Below the pieces are notes generated by a model. It was not told the origin of the DNA and searched no databases. It saw only the letters and a program-made list of their open reading frames with translations. A stretch of DNA of 64,000 nucleotides from contig JACCIC010000003.1 of NCBI GenBank assembly GCA_018907035.1, positions 6,351,001-6,415,000 of the forward strand, in the 5' to 3' direction. Below are positions 49,698 through 63,655 of the stretch, in pieces. The translations under genes and the position numbers were made by a program. The stretch's first letter is position 1. The number at the start of each line of letters is the position of its first letter. This stretch comes from Sycobia sp. Sy_11 (lineage: Eukaryota; Arthropoda; Insecta; Hymenoptera; Epichrysomallidae).

Positions 49698-49732
49698 TTT
49701 TCTATGTAATAGGACTGTAAGTCCAATAAAAA
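49357..49732. mobile_element. MITE with about 40-bp terminal inverted repeats
   Basis: The left end at about 49,354-49,395 and the right end at about 49,690-49,732 are inverted copies. They share TATTGGACTTACAGTCCTAT, then ACATAGAA and AAATAATA, with AAATATT at the outer edge. The element is about 375 bp, with AT-rich filler including a (TA)n run at 49659-49693, and encodes nothing. If the TA at each edge is the target-site duplication it would fit a Tc1/mariner-type MITE, which is inference. Within the repeat, GGACT-TAC-AGTCC is itself a small palindrome. A related end lies at 4887-4915. Confidence 0.75.
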
Positions 49733-49931
49733 TATTTACAGGTTTGTTTAAAACAGTCGACACGAATACCATAAATATTATAATGTATACCTTGTTTTGT
49801 TTATTACATATCAATTACAATTTATGTTTCTGACTGAAAATCGTACAATACATTTTATGCTTATAAATGTATGAAAAGGTAACCGAGTTCATAGCCCTCC
49901 TCTTTGAAATTTCACTGGGGCAATATAATAG

Positions 49932-49933
<2 letters not shown>

Positions 49934-49969
<36 letters not shown>

Positions 49970-50267
49970 CTTTCATTCTCTTTTCCCTCTATCTCTCTCT
50001 AACTTCCGAGCAAAATTTATTTATCCCCAAAACGCGCGCGCGCGCGCTTTTAGTCGAAACTTCCAGGTATATCGGTATAACTCTAGCCATTCCTATCTGC
50101 CACCAGTACGAGAGTGAGAAAGATAGAGGAGGGAATGGGAATACCGGATAATCATGCTCGGAATTATTGCCCGGAATTACATGTGTCCATATGTAAATCA
50201 GGGAATTTCGCATCAAATCTATCCGGCTCCCCCCTCCCGCTCGTTACACACTCGTACACCTGTCAAT

Positions 50268-50316
<49 letters not shown>

Positions 50317-50408
50317 CTCCCCTCTTGAACCGATTAAGCTTGGAGCTATGAGGCGGCGTATACGTGAATCTTGGACGTGTCTTTGTGAAGGTACGTTACG
50401 CACGCACG

Positions 50409-50445
<37 letters not shown>
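49934..50445. repeat. Cluster of (CT)n and (CA)n microsatellites
   Basis: (CT)n at 49934-49966, a short (CG)n run at about 50,033-50,046, (CT)n at 50270-50313, and (CACG)n grading into (CA)n at 50399-50445. Confidence 0.9.
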
Positions 50446-50448
<3 letters not shown>

Positions 50449-53400
50449 AGCGCGCGCTTACACGCATGCAGATACACTCACACGCGCACACACGACGACG
50501 ATAATAATAATCATAATTGCGCGTGGCGTATTACGCGCATTATAACGCCGATGCGGGTGCGCGCGCGCTCACCCCGTATTGAGGACGCATCTATGTGCAT
50601 AGCGAGCGAGCGCGGGTGTAACGTCGGCCGAGCGGCGGCGGGGCGAGGTAGACGAGGTCGAGTCGGCGAAATTACTAATTCAGAATATCAACATTAACGT
50701 ACCCGTTAACCGACTGACTCGCGAGGCGCGCCGGGCGCGTTGCAGGTCGAGACCTCGTTTTCGGGCTTTGTCATTCCGGGGGCTCGGCCATTGTGACCCT
50801 TTCTATTTTTGTTCCTGGATTCGCTGTCGTGAATTTTTCAGGGATGCTTCTGGCGATGCCTATACTTGGCGGCCCTTGTGCGGTTCGCAATTTTTTTTCT
50901 TCTTCAATGTTTTGTTTATAATTAGGCGCGAGAAAACAGAAAAATAATCTTATCGACCACTTAATAATCCGAAGTGAAGAACTCGAAAATAAAAAAAAAA
51001 ATCATAGTGATCGCCAAAGAATCTAAAGAATAAAGAATAAATAATAAAGTGTAAAGAATCTAAGTTGAGAAACTGAGAACCTAGATGACAATATCAAAGT
51101 ACGCATTACTAATAGAACAGAAATAACGAAAATTATTGTTGTATATTTTAATTAAATAAATACAGCCAAGGATAGTTCAAAATTGCCATTGTTTAACATA
51201 ATAAAGAGTTCAATTTTGGCATCCAAAACACAAGTATAGAATTTTAGTAGCATAACAGAATTTAAACGAAATAATCCTCTATATAACTCAAAAAACACTA
51301 ATAATTCCGAATTCATCTTTGTATATAAGCGAGTTTGCAGGATTTGAAAGCAGTGGGGAGGGCGAGCATTAAAAAGGTCGAGAGGGTCTATTGTGCATTC
51401 ATTATATTACTAGCTATCCTGCTGGGTGCGCCGTAAAATTCTTAAGTATTGTAAGGGATGTTTTTAAGGTCTTTCACGTTGAATATTTGAATCGTTTTCT
51501 TTATTCGTTTTAGTGAATTGAATTCGTCTATTATAAATTTATAGTAATTATATATCACTGTTTTAATTTAGAACAAAAAAAGGCAACTAAGCAATTCTTT
51601 ACGAAAAGAAGTAGTCCAATTAGGATTAATACTTATTAAATATCAAAGATCGCGTCAATCCTTGTTATCTATACATTCAGCGATTACATAATTGCAAAAT
51701 TTCAATATTTAACAACGTGCTTCTTATATGTTTTGAAGATCTTTCGAAACAGTTCATTTATATGAAGCATCTCGGAATAGGAGTAGCCTTAATATTAAAA
51801 ATTTTAGCAGCAAATTTTGTTAATGTTCAAGGGCTCCAGTTCAATCATGACGATATAAAAATCGTAAATATAGAGTTGCGAATATGAAAGTAATATACAT
51901 ATTTTTTCATATCGAAAGGTATTAACGATAGTAATAAATTAATTTACTTATATCAATTTTTTAAAATATTTTATTGAGAATAGAAATAAAAAATAAAATA
52001 TATTTTTTAACGTATGCTTTGATTTGATCGCAAAGTTTAGTCATTGGATGAAAATCATAAAAAATCCAACAATTGTCAGAGGATAAGTGAATGTAAAATA
52101 AAGTAATAAACTGAATACTGAATAAGATTATTTATCAAGCATAATCGTGAATTGCTAAACTTACTGAGGTAATTAAACTCGTTCCATATAAACATTCGAA
52201 ATTATTCTCCAGAATTTCTAGAAAAAATTTTTATTAGCTCTATACAAGAGATTTTTTAAAGGACACTTGAATTTTAAATTATTTTCGTATTTCCATATCG
52301 TAAATTTGAAGTACTGAAGATAGAAAACCAACATGGCATTCGAGCTAAGCCAATAGGGAAGGCAGTAATTTATTAAATGTTCCAAATTCGATTTTCCCGG
52401 TCTCTCCTATATATAAATTTTAAATCGTGATGCATAATTAGCTGACGCGTTAGAGCTCATTGTATAATTGCCATCTTTGGATTTTTGTATATATATATAT
52501 ATATCACTCGTACGCGTGACGTACACGAGCGCGATCCACTTCATTCGCCAGCGATGCGTGCGCACGGGTGTTCGAAACTACACACAGGCGTGCGAGCATT
52601 TATAATACGCGGAGAGAGGGGGTGGGGGGTGGCGGTTGATAGCGAGCCTTCGAAAGACGCATAATCGAGATCGCGCGCGAATAATATCCAACGGATCTCG
52701 AGAACGGTATGTGTATAAAGAGTGGGCGAGCGGGGGAGTGGGGAATGGGGGAGGGGAGGAGAGGACTCCAGGATGAAAAGCACGAGGGGGATACAGAAAA
52801 CGAGAGGGTGGGAGGGAGGAAGAGAGAGAGGGAGAGAGAGAGAGAGATAGATAGATAGAGAGGCAGGCAGTCCGTGAAGGGTTCTCGGCCGGAATTAATT
52901 TCGAAGCTTCCGCTAAGAGATCCCCACTCAGGATGCTTTCCCTCCCCCCCCTCTTTCTCTCTATCTTGCTTATCGTATCACTTGATACCCGGTTAGAGAG
53001 AGCGTATTGGGCTTTATCCATAACAAAAGAGAAATAACGCCGCGCGCGTGCAGATTTTAATATTTCTTCGCTGAATTTAATTTTCTCCCCGGTCCCCGTC
53101 CGTCTTCGCCGCCCAATATTATACGCGATATATCGGCTTAATAATATCCTTTTGGCGCATCGCGAGCTCAGAATTTGATCCTTAAACCGAACTCATAGCT
53201 ATATAGAACGTATAGCTCGGCAAAACTGTCGGGCGATCGAAGCGCCCCGGCATACGAAGAGCAGAACCGAATGGCGCGGAGCCGTTCGAAGTGGGATCGT
53301 TCGATGATTTACGCGATTATCCCAGAATGGGAAACGATGATTGCGCCGGATCTATGGCGTATGGGTACGTTGAGAATTAAGTGACGCGCGTGCGGGATCG

Positions 53401-56400
53401 TGATTTTTTTTTTTTAATTGCACATGGATAAGTCTAATTTGGCTCGTTCAATACATTGCCAATTTTAATATATTTTCAGACGAGCTGCCACTTTTTTATC
53501 ATCGTTTTATGCATGAACAGTGTTACGCGGACATGTGACTGTCATATTCGTTACTGTAATAATAATAGCCGCTCCACATGTTATACAGCTAATAATGCTT
53601 GATAACCTGTAATTTACATGTTTAAATCTATTTTGTATAACAAAAAAAAGAATGTTTACGCTTCAATTCAGGACAGATAAAAAAGTAACGTTATTATTGT
53701 AAGGCGAAAAACCTACTAGTTACATGGATCATTTATCAGCTGAGGGTAGCTCTATCTGTGCAGTAGAGTTTCTCTACTGCAACAGTATACTTTCTCTGTT
53801 CATTTTATCAATCTACTTATGTATTATTTTTACTTTTTTCAAGTTGGAGAAATTCACTTTAATTTCGAGTACGCTCACGCAGACTGACAATCAACATTTC
53901 CAGATATTCATCGTGGCATTAAACATATTTTCATATGAAATTCAGCCAAACGTTCATTTTATCACTCAGTTGCGCAGAACGTAATTATTTGGTCGGGATT
54001 AATACTCGGATCGTAAGCGCGGCATTACATAAAATAGATGTTCAGTATTCCACTTATTGTACAATTATGCCGTAAAAACTAACCGCTTGTCGAGCTTAAA
54101 AATCAGACAGTGCATGGGACTGTCATGGGTTAGGTATTTTTTATTAACTCGAGCGATTCGTGCATATACACTTGAAATAATGTAGGCGGGTGTATGGTTC
54201 TTATTATCAGAATATGGCATGTTAAACAGTACATAAACAAATTATATCTTGACTGGATTCAATATCAAGAGTAAAATAGAAAAAAATTTGATTTTGCAAA
54301 CTGTTTGCATTCGGTAATATTTTATGAATGGGAAGTTCGAATCCGACGATCAGAGATTTTCATTCGGTAGAGCTTTGAGAGTGAAAGAAACAGCCAGACT
54401 TGGAACATAATACGACAGAATTTTATCATAAATTTACTTCTCTAGAACACCAAAATTTCATCAATTTCTCCTAATTATCCATTTCAGAAGATTATGGCGT
54501 CGAGACGTACAGCAGATAAAAGTCTTATACGCACGATTGACAAGTTTCAAATTCTATAATTGATTTAAGCTTGCAAAACTCCGGCCGAATATGATCGTTT
54601 ACCGGTCTATACATATAGATTTATTTTAAAATCCAAATAAAAACCTCCTTTCGTACGATTTATCAAAGTCTGTCGTAATTAACGAGACGCAGGATATTGC
54701 ATTATGCAATAACTTTATTCGATACGGACTCTTCGCTCGATCGCCGATCTCAATTAATCCTCTACTCTCGCGCGTCAAAAAGCCAACGCGTTCGCGCGCG
54801 TGTTTTGCGATTCGGCCGCCGCCTCCCCCTCGCCGTCGCCCAATATCGTCGCATTAACACCCGCTACCACCTCGTAACTCGATCAGGACGAGCTCGTCGT
54901 CTAAATGCATTGATCTCGAAAAAGAGTACGCGTTGAGCGTGTAGATACGCCGTTATGAGCCGAACATCCTGGAGGGGTGGGGGGACGAGACTGCTGTATA
55001 TAGGCTCTCGTAAATTCTCGAACCCGTGCGCCTCGCGCGCATGCTCTTCCCGCGCGCTCGACGCACGCTCTTTCGGTCCCACTGCGTCTGTGCGTGTATG
55101 CGTATGCGCGCATCCAGACAAGTGCAGGGGCGGGCGCGTTATGCGAGACGGGAGAGACGCCAGTCGCGAACAATTCCAATCAATTTGAGTGTAGAGCGGC
55201 GGCGGGTTATAGCAGGCTCGGGAGGCTCTCAGGCCCGTTTAGCCCGCGCGCCCCTCCTCGCCTCGCCCGTCGCCCGAGTACACGTGTACCCGATATCAGC
55301 GCTGCAGCTGCATCGCGCCGACGACCGAGCCGCTCCGCGCGCCGGGGGCATTAACGAATGGAGTTGCTCTCCCTACCCGTCGTCACTTTGGCCGCAGTTT
55401 CCGTTCTCTCTCGCTGTCCCGCCCCGCGCCTTCGCCGTCGCGAGCGCGATGTCGGTTGCCGGCGACGGGCGACGCGTCGAGCCCTTCCCTCGCGGCGCTT
55501 GCTTCGAAGCTATATGTGAACATCGCCAAATAATTCCTAAATTCAAGTCCGAATGTGCGCGGAATTTTTTCTTCTTTTTTTTTATACTCGAGCGGCGTAC
55601 CTTTGAATTGTAGGTCTAAATAACATTCGCTGCATTGATTAACGTGTAAATTTCAGAAGTGTCTTATATGTCCATGTTTTTGTTTGCGAGCGGCAAAAGA
55701 AACAATCAAAGCTGCAATCTTAAATGGTATTGCCTATATAACTTTGAATCAATTAAGGGAAAACTTCGTTTTTTGGAAATATATAATTGGTGGATGGGAT
55801 TTTTATTACAAGTAATTTTATTTAAAAATAGCGAAGATATAACCTGTCGTTCATACAGTTTTTGTATGGAAAGTACTTTTGCTACATTTGCACTCCTACT
55901 CGTAATTTCGATCTGAAATCCAGAACATAGATAATTTTTTGCATTGTAAGTTGTGAAATCGACTGTATAAACTAATCACTTAGCTGAAAAAAGTTTAAAT
56001 TCTTTCAGTTTTTTTCTGAAAAATGTTGTCAGTGTTTTGCTTATTATTAAAAAAAAAAGCTTAAAGTCATTCGGTTGAAATAATTTCTGTAGTTATAAAC
56101 AGAGAATTCATATGCGAAACACATAATTCAAGCAAATTTTATATTTATCGCTATGAATAACCTCACGTACTTAGACTGAAATAAATGTATTTATGTATGT
56201 ATTTATTTTCGCCTCTCTCTCTCTCTCTCTCTGTCTCTCTTTATAAATCAGAATTGATATATTTTTATTCGGTATGTATCCACGTATTATGCTTCATGCA
56301 TGCGAAAAATTAGATATTGCATCAGCTACAAAATAGTCAGTGACTTATAAATTGATTTTCGATATTTTCACTTGAATTTTAAGCAACGTAATTTATTTAA

Positions 56401-57240
56401 TGTTAAACGTGGGTTTCTTCTATATCGGTAAAGGTTGAATAAAATAACCATTTCTTCCTTAAAAATTAACATAGAAAACAGGATTGAGATGTTAAAGGAG
56501 CATTTTTATACGCATATTTAATGCTGCAGTCACTGTCATACTAACTCTAAGGCACTAAAGTTTTTGATTTGAAATCATCGATTGTCGAGATATCGCGTAG
56601 GATCCGATCTACTATCGAATTAGTTAGTTAACTGCGTTACATTTTACTCTGAACTGCCTACACAAATATTGATAAAATCAAATAAAATTATTACTTTATA
56701 ATTTGAGATCTTATTTATCATATCTAACACTTTTTCAATCCATATCCTATGAAAGCGCGTTCACGAAAATTCCGGCATTACAGTCATACTCTAAAATTAA
56801 AGTAAATTTTATTCAATTAAATCCGATTAATGTAAGTAGAATAATTTAATCTATTTAATTTCTTAGTCGTTGCAAAGTGAAAGTAATAATTAATTGAATT
56901 TCACCGTAATTAGGCATTAAAAGTAATATCCAGTTCAATTTTTCTACATTACTTCTTTCAATCAGTAGTTTATTAAATTTATACTTAATACATAACTGGA
57001 AAGTAATATTCAATTATTAATGAAAAATCCAGAATATCCCAACTATGGTCAAGAGCACAGTAAAGTATTATAGATATATTTGAAGTTAAACACGTATCTT
57101 GTAAAGTATGTGAACATCTTCCTTAACGGTTAAGAAATTATAGAACGTTTAAAATGAACGAGCTATTTTTAGTATAAAATACAGATGAAAAATTCGCTGA
57201 ATTCCAAATGATAAAACCTTGCTTTGGTTTTTCCCTTTTC
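50446..57240. other. Gene-poor region with CpG-rich islands
   Basis: CpG-rich islands at about 50,450-50,900, 52,530-53,400 and 54,740-55,520 alternate with AT-rich DNA. A purine tract with GGGA and GATA units lies at about 52,800-52,865. A 10-bp perfect hairpin lies at 53759-53781 (TGCAGTAGAG, loop TTT). (CT)n at 56212-56240. The islands have overlapping open frames but none with a recognisable domain. The 54.7-55.5 kb island could be a promoter or non-coding first exon of a gene outside the window. Confidence 0.45.
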
Positions 57241-57779
57241 TTTCTTTACAGCAGACTCGCGAAGATTTATTCCGCAGCAACAAAGACGCTCCATTGAATT
57301 TCATTTCATTCTTCGGAGCTCGATCCGTGCTGGCCTCGGAACAAAGGTCTCCGAGGAACTGCGGCCGAGGGACGCCGCTCTTCCGAAATTATCATCGGAT
57401 TAGAAACGCAAATCGCGACCGACCGAGCATCGAGCATCGAGCCGCTATCGCGCGGACACCGATCGAAGCTCCGAGGCCGATCCCCGGGCGCAATTTCGTC
57501 CACCCGCGCTGACTTAATCGTCGGTTCGAAAACGCGACGAACCCCCGTTTTCTTTCGGGCGATTCGTCCGTCGTCTCCCCCCTCCCCATCCACCAATCCC
57601 CACCCACCGAATTATAAGCACATAAGCCCGTGCTTTTGTAAACGAAGTCGAGCTCTCGCGTCGGACTCGTTGTCGATTCAGGCCTCGATCGCCCTCCACT
57701 GCGGATTGCTTCTGGTCCGCGGTCTAGCGAAGAGCTTCGTGTCTGTGTGTGCGTGCGCGTGCGCGCGTGACATTACTGT

Positions 57780-57781
<2 letters not shown>

Positions 57782-57824
<43 letters not shown>
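57782..57824. repeat. (TA)n microsatellite
   Basis: Uninterrupted TA run of about 43 bp. Confidence 0.92.
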
Positions 57825-57827
<3 letters not shown>

Positions 57828-57939
57828 CTCGAGCGAACTTAGGCTTTTCAATCTCGCCCTTATCGGGTCTATCCTCTCGAGATAGGGGGAGGGCAGAGAG
57901 GGAGGAGCCGCAGGGCTTTAATCCGAATTCGTTACGGTG

Positions 57940-58039
57940 AGAGAGACAGATAGAGATAGAGCGAGAGAGGGAGGGAAAGAGAAAGGAAAACGAGATAAAA
58001 ATATAGAGTGGGAGTAAGAAAGAGAGAGAGAGAGCAGAC

Positions 58040-58087
<48 letters not shown>

Positions 58088-58110
58088 AAAGTCAAAGAAG
58101 GGCGGGGGGT
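57940..58110. repeat. Long polypurine tract, (GA)n-rich
   Basis: About 170 bp of nearly uninterrupted purine on the plus strand, with pure (GA)n inside 58,021-58,085. Confidence 0.9.
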
Positions 58111-58398
58111 GTGAGTTGGCCGGTAGTGAATTTACAAATATACGAGAAAAGAACCGGGGGCTCGCGTCTTATTCCTGAAGGAGGGACGGGAGAATGGGGG
58201 ATAGTCGAGGATTAGAATCGGGACGAGTCGTGCTCTCGAGGGCTTAAATAATCAATCGATTCGCTCTGGCTTATTCTTCCTTGATCTCTCTTGCAGCCTC
58301 TTTCCCCTCCCCCTTCCTTTTCACTCGCTGTTTCTTTCTCTGACTCGCTTCCTTTGCCTTTCGTCCGAGGGGAAGGGAGGGTTGAGAGAGTGTTCAGT

Positions 58399-58400
<2 letters not shown>

Positions 58401-58441
<41 letters not shown>
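58401..58441. repeat. (GA)n microsatellite
   Basis: About 20 GA units. Confidence 0.92.
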
Positions 58442-58443
<2 letters not shown>

Positions 58444-58900
58444 CGGAAGGGAAAGAGAGAAAATACAAAAGTCAAAGGCACAGGGCTGACCTCGCCGGTG
58501 TTTACCATCCGTCCGTCGTCGCCTCGCCTCTCCGTTACCGAGTTTCATATACCGGCGAGAAAGAGTTGGGCCGGGGCGCTGGTTTAACTTCGTTTTGCAG
58601 CGCGCCGCTACCTCTCGCCCTTTCCATCCCCCCCTCCCTTTTTTTCTCCATTCCTCGTTCTCTTCTTCTCTTTTTTCCCACCGTCCCCTCTCCACCCGGC
58701 AAATTGACTTAGTCTGGCACTTTTGCGCCTCCGCCGATGTACAAAGAGAGCTACGCGCGCGTCCGCTGACACAGTTATGGCGCGTCGAAAAGTTGCCGCT
58801 GGCTCGCGTTAGCGCCTGGTACAGATTTCACGGGTCTTCCTCGTATTACTTTTATTTCGAGGCGCGCGACTGTTTAGTTTCTAAAAAATGGAAAACAACA

Positions 58901-59448
58901 TTTTTTCTCTCTCGAATTTTCGCGTAAATTCTTAGTCAATTGTTCGTTCGTGGCATCTTCCAAAGGATATTATTGTTTTTATTTTTTATTTAAGTAAATT
59001 GACCATTTTAATAATCTTCGTGAACTGAAAAATATTTAATTAATTAAAAAAGCGATTTAATAACTTAATTTATTGTAATATTTTATCCAATGGTCAGATA
59101 ACAATAAAGGTACGAAGGCCAATTTTCATAGAAAAACGTTTAAGTGTTTAAGTCCTTTTTAACATAAATAAGTATTTTTTCTCAATTGTATAAAATTAGT
59201 TTTCCGGTAGAGTCACTATTTTATTTATAGTACATCGAACGAATTTTATTCCTTAATAATTAAAGTTATTTAGAAAATGCGATAAAATGTGGCGCAATTC
59301 TCAGAACTCAAGCGTTATTTCAACGTCGTTCTATTATCTCGATGATGGAAAAGTCCAGATTTAGTCTCTCTTTCTCATTCCCCGTTGTCCAAGAGGGTAG
59401 TCTAATCCTTGACCACCTCTCCTATTGTTTCCTCTTCCACTATCTCAC

Positions 59449-59489
<41 letters not shown>

Positions 59490-62001
59490 TTTTATTGTTC
59501 TTACACAGCGTCCCCTCTCGACGGCTCGAAAGCACTTCACAGTCGGCTTAGGACCATTTTGCTCGCTTGTACATCGACGAGGAACTCGCGCGCGGACGTT
59601 ACGCCGTTTTGTTCTACCCCTCGTATTTGGAGTCGCCGCGCGAAAGAATCGCCGCGGCCCGACACGAGGAACAAAAGGAAAAGGATCGGGACGCCCGATA
59701 GGACTTATCGGATGCTGTTGGCGGCCGATGCTCGCACGGACGCCGAGGATGCGGACTTGTACAATTTGAGGATAATAAACGTGGTCTCGAGCGGTGGTCT
59801 TGATTATTAGTGGAAAGGATGGGAATTATAAGGCTTAACTTTAAAACTATATGTATTGTTTTGACTGCCGTTATGGTCGTCCATTTCTGCTTTTTTTTGC
59901 CAAATTAATTTGTAAATTAAAGTAGTAATAGATCAATGAATAAATAAAATTTGAAAGTTCATCCTGAATTAATTTTGTTCATTTTACATAGACAGCAAGC
60001 TGAACTGAAAGTTTATTCGCTCATTTACGGAGTTTTGAAACGATTCTAATTACAAGTTACTATGATAAATATATGTAGGTATAAAGAAAAAAATTCTCTG
60101 AAGTTTTAAATCAGAAATGTATTCAGTAGACAATTACTTAGCAATCCAGTAGTATAAGTGTAATCTGAAAAAATAACCATATTTACTTGAACAACAAATG
60201 TTTCTGCTGATAAGTTAAAAAATTAAGTACGAGTAAACAAATCAAGAATCAAAATTATAAATTGAAATGCTAATTAAATATGAAAAAAACCTATTAAAAA
60301 CTAATATTCACGTTTCACTTAAAGTGACGCCGGTTGACTAATCAGTGTGAACATATGTTAAAAAAAATTATAAATGTGTAGAATTTGTATATCTAACAAA
60401 TTTTACTTGTATATTTAACAAATTTTATCAAAAGATCTTATTTTGTGATTTCAGATCATCTTCGCTAGGTGATACAATCCAATGTTAGAACGCCAGAAGA
60501 GAGGGAGCTGAAATTGCATATATCAATATTCTTAATTCGTTAACCATATAAGTTTAACATATTTATAGTCAATCTTGTTTTAATATATTCTTGCAAATAA
60601 ATTAGTACCAAGAATTGAGTCATCTAACGAACTCAATTTCCATCTATTAGTTTTCTATCATAATTTTAATTTACAATGTACTAATTTCAATTTCTGGCTG
60701 ATTAATTATCCCATTTAAATTACGATTTTTCATAATATTTATTTATTATCTTTTTATTTCGTACACCGTTTCACAGGACACTTTTTACAGGATATTGCGC
60801 ATAAGGTAATGGAATTGAATTCACATTCTGACAGCGAAGCATGGGATTGCAGATCTTTTGAAATGCCATCGAAAATTTGAGTATCACGGTGAAATGGATC
60901 TCGGGTCAACGAGCAGTCTTAGAAAAAACGGCTTTGTGTTTACAAAGGAATTGAACAGGATTGTTGTCCTTATCGGCATATTACTACTCTGATATATTAT
61001 TACAACTACTTTTTTCATTATTTATGTCACGATCAAAAGTAATGATTTTTTAAAGTGCGTTGAATATTTTACATACTTTAGCATAATGCCAGACCAGTTT
61101 GTATTGTCTTATCGATTTAATTAATTTAAAATTCATTCATTGTCTTCATTTAATGTTGGAAATATTGTGTTTAAATCTGTTTAAATTAATAGTAATTGGT
61201 ATATCTTAATTCTTCTGTCTCGATATCAATTTGGACGTGACTTTTTAATTTAATGTTTTGTGAATATGGTTTATTCGTCTACTCATGGCTCAAAAATATT
61301 TGATCAATTTTTACTAAGATGCGAGCTTTTTATTTAAATTGTCAGAAACGCGATCACATTTAATGGATACCTTACGGTGACTTTAGATCGACGATTACTA
61401 TACCGAATTAGTTTTTATTCGATCGAAATATCGAAACGCGAAGGTTCTCGGCCGCAGCTAAACGGAACACGGAAAAACGGAATGTTACCGTTAGACGGCG
61501 AACGAGAAAGAGCGAGTGCGCGAAAGCCGACGGCAGCGTAATAGTAGATTGGGTCGCGGTAGAATTTGAACTGGAAGAGCCGCACTGCCTATTCCCATCC
61601 TGCGCTTCCCTAACGGTGATCACGGCTATCGCGCGAGCTAATTTGGAAACAGCGCGTCGACCGGGGCCCTGTCGTTGTTATGGAAATGGGCCGGCGTGAG
61701 GGCGACGGCCCTCCTCGCCGGGCGCGCCTTTCTAATTGCGCCTCGAGCCCGTCCCGACGACATTCGACCGAAGCCGAGGATCGTCGGCTCGGCGTCGCGA
61801 CGCGACGCATCGAGTGTGTTGGGGGTGATTGATTGACGGAAAGATTAATACGTATCTTAATTGGGGCGAGAATTCGGAATTTTCCAATGTAATCCACGAG
61901 GGTGCCGGACAAGTTTTGATGAAATATCTTAAACACAAATGTTCTCCCATAAAAACTATGTAGAGATAAAATATAAATATGATTATATAAAATAAATAAA
62001 T

Positions 62002-62003
<2 letters not shown>
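58901..62003. other. AT-rich region with one GC-rich island, no gene seen
   Basis: (CT)n at about 59,446-59,487 precedes a CpG-containing patch to 59,810. A GC-rich island at about 61,400-61,830 carries short open frames on the minus strand, with no recognisable domain and no good splice context. Otherwise AT-rich and featureless. Confidence 0.5.

Positions 62004-62045
<42 letters not shown>
62004..62045. repeat. (TA)n microsatellite
   Basis: Uninterrupted TA run of about 42 bp. Confidence 0.92.
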
Positions 62046-62047
<2 letters not shown>

Positions 62048-63349
62048 CACTATTTAACAATGAATTACAATAAACTGTTATAATTAAACAAAAAGTATGC
62101 AAATAATGATAAGAATCATAATGATGACAAAAATTAGATACACATAAGTAATACGGTGCCAAACCGAATAGAAACTTGTATACAAATGCTCTTTCAGAGT
62201 TAATCACAAAACGATATAAATCAGTTCAATGATTGATATGAACTTATAATATATTACATTGTCACTACTTCAAAAGCTATGGATGCGAGACTAAAAAATG
62301 TTTAAAGGAGCCGAACAAAATAAAAAAGGAAGACCTCTTATATTCTTTTATTCAAAATTTGTTGACCTAATACGCTAAATAATTTATATACGTTATTAAT
62401 TTAAAAATATCTCAAAAAATTATGTTCACCGTAATTTAGATCATGAATTTGAAATCGAATGTCATAAGTGTAGAGAGAGTGTAAGACATTATTTAGTAAA
62501 AGCTATGAAATTTATTCTATTTAAATTCCTTGTATTTTGAAAATCACATGAAAATCGAAGATCCAAAGAAATCTGAGAACAAAAAACCATAATTTTACAA
62601 TTTATTTATTGACGTATTTATGTGATTAACCGGTAGAAATCATTATAAAGAATGCGTTGGCTTGAATATTCCATCAATTCGTAGAAGGATAAATAATAAT
62701 AAACATTTTTAAATTCAACATCCGATAAGTGTTCACGTGTATAGATTGTTCTGTATTTATACATTGTATTCCTTTGCAGGCACTCCAGTATAACTACTCC
62801 GATCAGTCACCGCCGAGTATACGAAAAAAAGCGTCCCGTCTCTCAGTGTCGGTCTCTCGGCGCTCGAGAAAAAAAAGGCAAGAACAAAGAAATGGAAAGA
62901 AAAAATTATAACAATTAAACAAAATGCGCCGGAGACTATACACGAAGAACCAGAGGGAGGAGGCGCGCGGCGGCGGCACGGCATCGCGACTGCTCCCTCG
63001 CGTCCCGGCATAAATCTCGCCATTTAGCGTAACAAATGGCCGCTGTCGGATGTTCTGCGTGTTTCGTGGACGATAAGACAGCGCGGAGTCTGCCGAGTCC
63101 CCCTGCCCCCCGCCCCTCCGTGCTTGTACTCTTTCCCGCGCCCCCTTACCCCTCAGCGCGGACCCCGTTCCCCTTCTATACTCCCCCCTCCCCCGGTCGC
63201 GCCTCCTCTTATACGCGTCTGGAGACGACGCATCCTTTTAAACGTGAAAAACGACGACGTCCACCCGCCGCCACCGCCGCCGTCGCCGCCGACGCGGCTG
63301 CCGCGCCGCTTGCCGCAAAGAGTTTGCGCTTCGTTTAGCGCGGGCAAAG

Positions 63350-63410
<61 letters not shown>

Positions 63411-63536
63411 AGGAGCGAACGACAGTGGGGGTAAGGGGCGGAGGAAAGAGAGGAGAGGCAGGAAAAGAGAATATACTTGCTGTGGGTGGTGGAGGAATTT
63501 ATTTTCCCGGGGATCCTCTTTTCCTCTCTTTCTCAT

Positions 63537-63570
<34 letters not shown>

Positions 63571-63609
63571 TCTCGCGGCGGCCTCTTATTTTACTCAGCC
63601 GCCGTGGAT

Positions 63610-63655
<46 letters not shown>

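Larger units (their letters stand above)
57241..58900. other. GC-rich patch and long polypurine tracts, no confirmed gene
   Basis: A pyrimidine-rich acceptor-like sequence (TTTCTTTACAG) at about 57,241-57,251 precedes a CpG-rich patch to 57,720. It could be a non-coding exon, but no conserved protein is visible. (TA)n at 57782-57824. From about 57,880 to 58,110 and again from 58,395 to 58,470 the plus strand is almost pure purine, flanked by pyrimidine-rich DNA (58,280-58,360 and 58,610-58,700). Confidence 0.45.

Noticed and set aside
55026..55613. A 195-codon open frame in the 55-kb CpG-rich island
   Set aside because: Several frames are open here at once, composition is Arg/Ala-rich as expected from GC-rich non-coding DNA, and no domain or splice structure fits.
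57219..57512. A 97-codon open frame following an acceptor-like TTTCTTTACAG
   Set aside because: No recognisable protein; a non-coding exon remains possible, so it is mentioned only in the regional entry.
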